Below, piece by piece: positions 63,622 to 64,000 of a DNA stretch of 64,000 bases. Every line of letters begins with the position of its first letter. The stretch's first letter is position 1. The position numbers and the translations under genes are program-made. The notes below the pieces were generated by a model, which was not told the DNA's origin, ran no database searches, and was given only the letters and a program-made list of their open reading frames with translations. The DNA is from Tridacna crocea (lineage: Eukaryota; Mollusca; Bivalvia; Cardiida; Cardiidae). The stretch spans positions 42,109,159 to 42,173,158 of the forward strand of contig OX031059.1 of NCBI GenBank assembly GCA_943736015.1, written 5' to 3'.

Positions 63622-64000
63622 GTCAGTTATACTTTAAATTGTTCACCAAAAAAATCTGCTACTGAGGCAGCATGTTGCGATGAAGAGTTAAACATGCAAG
63701 AGCAATAGCGCACTGAGTTAATCAAAAATCGGTATGCCGATATTAATAAAGAATCATTGTTCACGAGGGAAATGATTCCTACTGCGCTGATCGATATTAT
63801 AGACAGTCAATTGAAATGACTGATTATTTTTATACATAATCTTTTATGGAAGTCCTGCCACTGATGTTTTAAGGCTTATTGGAAAAAAGTTATTTGATTT
63901 CCATTATCGATTGATCGGTAATGTAAATATTGAGCACTGACTGAAGGTAAAAAAGTTCCTTTTATGTTATTATTATCGTTATGGATGTCTCTGATGACCT

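Overview
This is animal nuclear DNA with very sparse coding content and a dense load of short interspersed repeats. The repeat types point to a marine mollusc, most likely a bivalve: tRNA-derived SINEs with an AATCAATCA-type tail, and hairpin elements with GCCTGCGCAG cores. That assignment is inference; nothing in the window names the species.

One protein-coding host gene is recognised. It is a plus-strand tetraspanin of eight coding exons from 25754 to 49760. All splice junctions are GT-AG with consistent phase, and the joined product is 329 residues. It has four membrane segments, the CCG motif, a PDSCC motif and six cysteines in the large extracellular loop. No exon of any host gene was recognised in 1-25700 or 49800-64000.

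The rest is mostly non-autonomous mobile elements. The main family (called A here) is about 230 bp, flanked by TTAA, with CCCTTTACCA-type inverted ends and a long central hairpin. About 25 well-kept and 20 decayed copies are present, and the ends resemble piggyBac-type termini. Other palindromic families are called B (about 85 bp palindrome), C (GATCAAGATCAGACTGCA hairpin), D (double hairpin, GCAACACGCGAAAAGG ends), E (hairpin with a GCAGATGCATTAAGCCC tail), F (CCCTATGTTATGGGTACTC hairpin), G (about 300-470 bp, GACGTCA-rich) and H (about 450-520 bp with a terminal foldback). There are also several tRNA-derived SINEs, one with an intact 11-bp target duplication, three minisatellites and several microsatellites.

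The most unusual object is a 2427-bp foldback element at 37810-40236 in intron 3 of the tetraspanin gene. It has 1.1-kb inverted arms, a 212-bp centre and a precise GGTAG 5-bp target duplication, and it sits inside an older family G copy. Each arm carries the same reading frame with a C2H2-type zinc finger. I do not recognise the protein. If the intron is transcribed, its RNA could form a hairpin of more than 1 kb. Several family A copies lie within 16-36 bp of tetraspanin splice sites.
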